This document shows, piece after piece, positions 58,936-64,000 of a stretch of 64,000 nt of DNA. The position numbers and the translations under genes are program-made. This DNA is from Dactylonectria macrodidyma (lineage: Eukaryota; Ascomycota; Sordariomycetes; Hypocreales; Nectriaceae), in the NCBI GenBank assembly GCA_020744425.1, contig JAGMUV010000048.1, positions 124,001-188,000 on the forward strand, in the 5' to 3' direction. The notes below the pieces were generated by a model that made no database searches, was not told where the DNA came from, and saw only the letters and a program-made list of their open reading frames with translations. Positions within the stretch are counted from its first letter, which is position 1. Each line of letters starts with the position of its first letter.

Positions 58936-61900
58936 TCAGGGACCGATGTGAAGATAAGGAGCCCATAGCCTGGGATCTACCCCTGTCCAAGACTGAACTG
59001 AAGCGTAAGAAGCGACATTGAAGCCATCTCTGTTAGCTTCAGCCAGATTCTTCTCATGTTCCTCCTGCTCCTCATGTGTCTCTCCCTGACGCCGCAGTCG
59101 ATTTATACCATCCCGCACACCAAGCGGCACCTCGGCGTCCGACCCGGTCGACCCAAAAGCTGCCGCTCTCGAGAAGACGGACCGCGCAACGTCAACGCAG
59201 TGGCTATCCGACGCAGCCCAAAGGGTTCCCACCACGTGTCTAAACCCAACCAGTTGGCATGCACTCATTAGGTGCAGGCTCTCGTCCAGCAAGTCGTCAG
59301 CCTGGTTGGAACCTGTCGAGCATGCCGAGAGGTAGACCAGGAACGGCATGGGACGTCTTTGATCCTCGATTTCATGCATTTTCAGATGAATCAGGTCTCT
59401 GATCGTCAACAGGTCGCTTTGCCAGTCTCGTGTTAGAAGTGCACTCTGCAGCGGGTCCGTTGGGTCCGACCGGCCGTGTCCAGCAAAGTGTACGATGGTT
59501 GGGCCGGCACGGAGGCCATTCAGGACTGTCGCCTTGTCAGGCTCGTGGAGAACAGTCGGCGTGGTATGACCGCTGATTACAGCGTCTGTTTGAGACTCAC
59601 TACCCCCAGCCGCGAGTCTTGCCAGACTTACACGGACTGCCTCTACCTCGCGTTCGGCATGATATAGCGATGTACATCCTGGTGTCTCGCGCATACCGAT
59701 GAGGAGAGGTGCGGGTGACACAGGCGGCGTTCCTTCTCCTCGGGCCATGTTTTTTCTGGTGAATATCAACGCCTTGATTGACGGGCTATACGACGACACG
59801 ACAGTGCCCAAGAGGCATGCTCTTGACGAAGAGGACACGAAGCGTCCGCCAGCTTTGTATAGACCCGCAGCGTGGATTGGAAGAGAACTCAGAGGGCCGG
59901 TTGGAACCCACCAAATACGTTGAAGCAATGGTGGACTCCCACCATCACTGTCCGCCTGTTGTTCGGCCTTCAGACAGGCGAGAACAGGGGAAGCTAGCAC
60001 CTGCCACAACCACTCCAGCAGCTCGAACATCATTTGCGCCGTGATTCTCCGCGACTTGATCAGGGACGCCCACGTCCGGATCTTCTCGAGCTCCAGCTTG
60101 GGAAGCCGGATGTGACGGACTCCTTTGTCTGCTTGGACGATGAAGGCATCGCTGCGGATGCGGCTGACATTGACCACGACGATGGCGCCGGTGTCCCCGT
60201 GTCTTCCAGACTTGGCCGCGCTCTTCAATTCCTCCACCTCTGGCGGTAGCAAGAAATTGCGGAATTCTTCGTGTAGCCGAATCCTACGAACAACATCATC
60301 AAATGCTTCCACAAGCCCCGCACGACGGGATAAAGAGGTTGGGGGCTTGACGACGCCCGGGTCCGGGTCGAGGTCTTGGCTTGTGTCTGGTTCGTTGAGC
60401 TCATCCCTGAGGCGCTCGAAGTCTGCAGCGAGATCCGGATGCTTCTTTCGAAGTTCTGCTACGTCAGAACGCATCTCCAGTACCAAACCCAGGATAATGC
60501 CGCGGCCGTCTTCAAGAAGACGCAACGCATCTTCCGCAGCGTCAGCCTGAGCTCCGGTATCGACATGGACGCTGGCATCCTCATCACTGGCAATTTTCGC
60601 CTCTGAGGGCTCCTTCGCCTGCAGTGTGACAGCGGCGGCAAGGGTCGCAAGTCCTGCGAACTGCCTCAGCATGCGCTGTTGCTCGTCCTGCTGGAGGATC
60701 CGTGGGCTGACGTCGCGGAGGAGGGACACAGCTCGACGGAGGAGGGTGTCGGCATTGGCAAACCTCCCACGTAGCAAATGCACGTCTGCGGCCGTAGCAG
60801 CGGCAAGGAGACGCCTCGACGGCGCGCCTTGCACGCATTGCGAGCATTGGTCGCAGGCATCCGCGGCTGCCTCGAGGTCATCCACGTCCCCTGTGTACGT
60901 GTACCGCTTCAGGAGCATCTTGCCGAGGTTGAACAGCCGTATAGTACGGCTGGGGTCACCGGGCGGCGTGTCAGCGACGACAGACTGTAGTACTTCAATC
61001 GCTCGAGTGAGGTATTCGCAGGTGGACCCGGTTGTCCGTGGACTGGCTGAGACGGACTGCAGGTTGTGAACGGAGCTGGAAGCCTCGGAGGTGATGTCCG
61101 ACGGTGATGGCATGGTAACCACCACGGAGATGCAGGATGCATGCTTGTATAGGGTTCTTGCGAGATTGTTGCGATGCGCCAGATACCCCGCTGCTCCTTT
61201 GAGCGTCTGAGCCACGGCTTGTTCAGCTATGGCGACGGAATCGTCAAGGTCGGCAACATTCTTGGTGACTTCATATCGAGCCGTCAAGAGACCAGAGAGC
61301 GTTGACAAAATGACGCCGTTGTAGACGCTGCCCTTGGGCGTGATTGATTTTGCCCGCTCAACGCAGGCAATGGCTTTATGTATGTCCTCTTGGTCGCCAA
61401 ACCGTTGATACTTCCGCCACAGCATGCTGGAGAGATCGTGCAGCTGGATTCCCATGTGTTTATGCTCGGTTGGCAGTATGTCGACTGCTTTCATCCCGGC
61501 ATGTACTGCCCCTAAAATATCTTCTTTGACTTCGAACCTGTCGTAGCGACTCCGCAGTAAGGCTGAAAGAGTGTGCCACAAGACGGTTCTTGAGACCACT
61601 TCGGGTTGCCCGCTATTGGCAACGCTGTTGCAGTAGTCTATGCCTTGATCGAGTTGCGTGGGGATCCCAGTATGGTCGAATTTCCGGAGGAAGACTTTGG
61701 CACACTGAACCTTGGCTCTAGCCCAGAGCAGGCCTCGGGATTTGAGATAGCCAAGGCTTTCTTCTGTATTGACCAATGCCTCATCCAACGAATCCATGCT
61801 CTGAGTCGCTTCAGATAGGTTCAGGAGCTTCATTCCGTACTTGTATAGCTGGTCTGCCAAATCTTCCAGCTGACCCGTGCCCTTTCTGGCCAGCCGAACT

Positions 61901-62970
61901 GCTTCGCTACCCTTTGAAACGGAGAGCTCGAGATATTTCAACTGGCTTGTGAGCTCAAATTTCTCCAGGAACAAACCGGATAGCCTGTCCAGGCGCATCC
62001 ACTGAAGACCGAGCCGTGGTAGGCCGTCGGACTTCTCAAGATGGTCGATGGCGAGGTCTAAACCCCCGAGGTCTTTTTCGTAACGGGTTTCCCGTCTGAT
62101 GGCTAGCATCTTGCCGAGGAAATAGCGCGCCACCTTCTGAGCTGACGATCTTGACATACGGGAGACGCGGAGGCGTGACGCACAAGCCAGCGCCGTCTCT
62201 GCAGCGGCTATGGCCAAGTCAAGACAGTCGGCATTCTCAACCTCCGCATCGACAAATTTGCCGTAAAACATATTGCGAAGGGAGCTGGAGATGACCAGTT
62301 TCTGCTTGGACGACAGGTTGGGGTTGGCGAGGTTGCTTTGCTTGATCTCCGTGTCTTCCTCCTCGCTGACTGTCAACATAAACTGTTAACTAGTCCGCTT
62401 AATGATACTAACGGGTGCTTCATGTTTGACAGATCAAGAGTTCAAGTGAAATCCTATATTTCGTCCGTACTCACCTCGAGGGTCTATGGCGATTACCTGG
62501 GGTAGTATGTCTAAAGAAATGTCCTCGTAGGTGGTGTTGCGTGGAATGCCGTTCATCGTGTCCGATAAGGCTGAAATAAATTCCAGTTGCGACGTGAATC
62601 TCGCACTCTCTGCGGCCGTAACTTTGTTGGCCTCCCCTACCCAATGTATTGCGCCTATTAGGTCGTCAATCTCAAGTCCCCGTTCGAACCTTGCCCTAAG
62701 TAGCTCGCTGGTTTCCTCGGCCAGCAATGCGAAGGTCTCTGATTCTTCCGGGATCGACCAGAGCATCTTCTCAGCTATGTGAACGACGATGTTGAGATCA
62801 CTATCCGACTTGGTGCGACGGCCTATTTCGTGGTAAATTGAGTACAAGGTCAACCTGGAATTAATATTCTCATCGCCCTCGAGTACCGCTGCGAAGGATC
62901 GCAAGTCTGCCTCATCCATGCCATCGATAACGGCCCGGAGGTCCTCGTTCAGAACTTGAGAGATGGACAT
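58936..62970 (-). CDS. TPR-CHAT protein, caspase-like protease candidate
   Basis: Two exons, 62970-62475 and 62369-58936, join to 3930 nt (1309 residues). The intron has donor GTGAGT and acceptor TTGACAG with a GTTAAC branch site, and phase is kept (DPRG-VSEEED). Residues about 60-700 are helical tandem repeats of TPR type (for example LDLAIDHLEKSDGLPRLGLQ, QLDQGIDYCNSVA, LRSRYDRFEVKEDILGAV, LDDSVAIAEQAVAQ). From about 850 a CHAT domain follows: IWWVPTGPLSSLPIHAAG, then IVHFAGHGRSDP with catalytic His at 1130 and YLSACSTGSNQ with catalytic Cys at 1182. CHAT is a clan CD cysteine protease fold related to caspases and separase. Both residues are present, so the protein may be active. It is cytosolic. 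TPR-CHAT proteins sense or recruit partners and cleave substrates in bacterial immunity; the fungal role is unknown. It is divergent from a caspase-like gene 941 bp away. Codon use is ordinary and there is no RIP damage. Confidence 0.9.
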
Positions 62971-63911
62971 GACGGAAGAAGAAGGGAGAGAAGGTCTGTC
63001 AGGATATAGTCTAAGAGGCCAATTTTTAGGACGGGAGGCGGGACACCTGGGGCGCGTCTACTCTGGAGTCAATTCATGTCAGCTTCAAATTTGCCATAAT
63101 GAAGGTGTCTTTGACTAGAGACAGCGGCGAGTACTTAATCTTGCTGGCAACGCTCTCGCCTGATTGCAGTTTCCCAAACTTCCGGTTAGAAGGACGCACG
63201 CCAGCTAAGCCCTTGTGCCCTTGTACCAATGACTTCGGAAGCGGAGCCCTCTATTCAACTGTACGAGAGGTTGGCCGCGGATAAACCTGACCCTTCGACA
63301 CCATCAACGCAAGTAGGTTAGGCATCAATACCGTGCAGGTGCAAGGGCCCAATGTCAGCATCTAAGCAGGCTGCGCCCTCTCTTTTGGTGTCTTTAGCTT
63401 CTCTGAGCCACCCCCCGCTCGACTCTTGGCCGAGCCTGACAGAAGCAGCAGGCGGACACGCCGAATGACACTGTGGATGGTGTGGGAGTTGTCGGTCTGA
63501 CTGGCCAGACGCCTTGAAACATCGCATGATGATTACGTGCAAAGTGTCCATGCTGCATCTCGATGTTGCAGTGGCTGCAGCGCTGGATATTACGGTGGGA
63601 TGTTTGGCAATAGCTGAGTGCTTGACCTAGCGCACATACCCCAACAAGTGGCAAGTGACGTGTGACAGTATAGAGTTAAGCGAAGTAGAAGCGTAGGCAA
63701 TGGAGCATCGATCGTGTCCAGATTAACTGCCAACACCGGTCTCATCGAGTGGCTTCGTGATTATATTGCATGGCATCAACAGAATCTAGGACGTTGGTAG
63801 CATCCGTCACAACGGCGCGTTATATACCTTACTAGTATCTCAGACTACTACTCTGTCCTCATTGCAACCTCGTATCAGACACGATTCTTGCACTGCATCA
63901 ACCGACACTTG
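62971..63911. promoter_or_regulatory. Divergent promoter between TPR-CHAT and caspase-like genes
   Basis: 941 bp between the two starts, with only short chance frames. No clear TATA box or repeat was seen. If both genes are transcribed from here they are likely co-regulated. Confidence 0.5.
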
Positions 63912-64000
63912 ATGGCGTCACCTAAGAAGTGGGCGATACTGATTGGTATCGACAAGTATACCTATGGGGACTCGGTGACAAGGAGAGAAAGACGCACGAT
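63912..64000 (+). CDS. Caspase-like (peptidase C14) protein, 5' end only
   Basis: The ATG at 63912 opens MASPKKWAILIGIDKYTYGD and runs without a stop to the window edge. KWAILIGIDKY is the first beta strand of the caspase/metacaspase (C14) fold in fungal proteins, where it normally lies near the N-terminus. The catalytic His and Cys would lie beyond the edge, so activity and attached domains (NACHT, TPR or others in fungi) cannot be seen. The last residues (SVTRRERRT) do not follow the usual continuation (NLRGCVND-like), so an intron or divergence is possible. It is divergent from the TPR-CHAT gene. Confidence 0.6.
   Translation, partial: MASPKKWAILIGIDKYTYGDSVTRRERRT

Noticed and set aside
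60125..61069. Plus-strand frames of 141 and 147 codons inside the TPR-CHAT gene
   Set aside because: Antisense shadows of a GC-rich coding exon whose minus-strand frame has clear TPR and CHAT motifs.

Overview
The window is nuclear DNA of a filamentous ascomycete (Pezizomycotina). The genes carry short GT..AG introns of about 42-97 bp with CTRAC-like branch sites. Zn2Cys6 regulators, a CHAT/TPR protein and Ty3/gypsy, Ty1/copia and pogo/Fot transposons are present, and the transposons carry mutations typical of repeat-induced point mutation (RIP). A Sordariomycete, perhaps Hypocreales, is my inference only. Exon coordinates were worked out by hand from reading frames and splice signals.

Layout. 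0.3-8.3 kb: a secreted protein, an extended SDR reductase, a 2-copy tandem duplication, a MULE transposase fragment and a decayed Zn2Cys6 regulator. 8.3-12.9 kb: no convincing gene. 12.9-15.2 kb: a four-exon gene with a STAND-like N-terminal helical region and weak ankyrin repeats. 15.2-30.8 kb: a very AT-rich block. It is a 1.86-kb pogo/Fot transposon disrupted by two insertions of one gypsy family, a reverse-oriented solo LTR and a 12.8-kb full element. Both are flanked by a GTAG duplication, and all of it is riddled with RIP-type stops. 31.5-32.8 kb: a six-exon secreted Apple/PAN-like protein. 33-37.9 kb: decayed coding sequence.

38.1-45.9 kb: a compact four-gene group. A levoglucosan/anhydro-sugar kinase homologue (AnmK family) and an ARMT1/DUF89 sugar-phosphate phosphatase homologue diverge from one promoter. 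A Zn2Cys6 regulator and an MFS sugar transporter diverge from another. The phosphatase and the regulator converge with 21 bp between their stops. Transporter, kinase, phosphatase and regulator together suggest a sugar (possibly 1,6-anhydro-sugar) utilisation cluster.

46.8-58.2 kb: an LTR related to the gypsy family, split by two different full-length RIP-damaged copia elements in opposite orientations, with target duplications CTAGC and ATTTC. 58.9-64 kb: a 1309-residue TPR-CHAT protease-like protein with an apparently intact His/Cys pair, divergent from the 5' end of a caspase-like (C14) gene cut by the window edge. This is a candidate cell-death or allorecognition pair.

The most interesting signals are the anhydro-sugar-type cluster, the CHAT/caspase pair, the gypsy element with about 5 kb of extra coding-like sequence after integrase, and the nested transposon history that can be read from target-site duplications.
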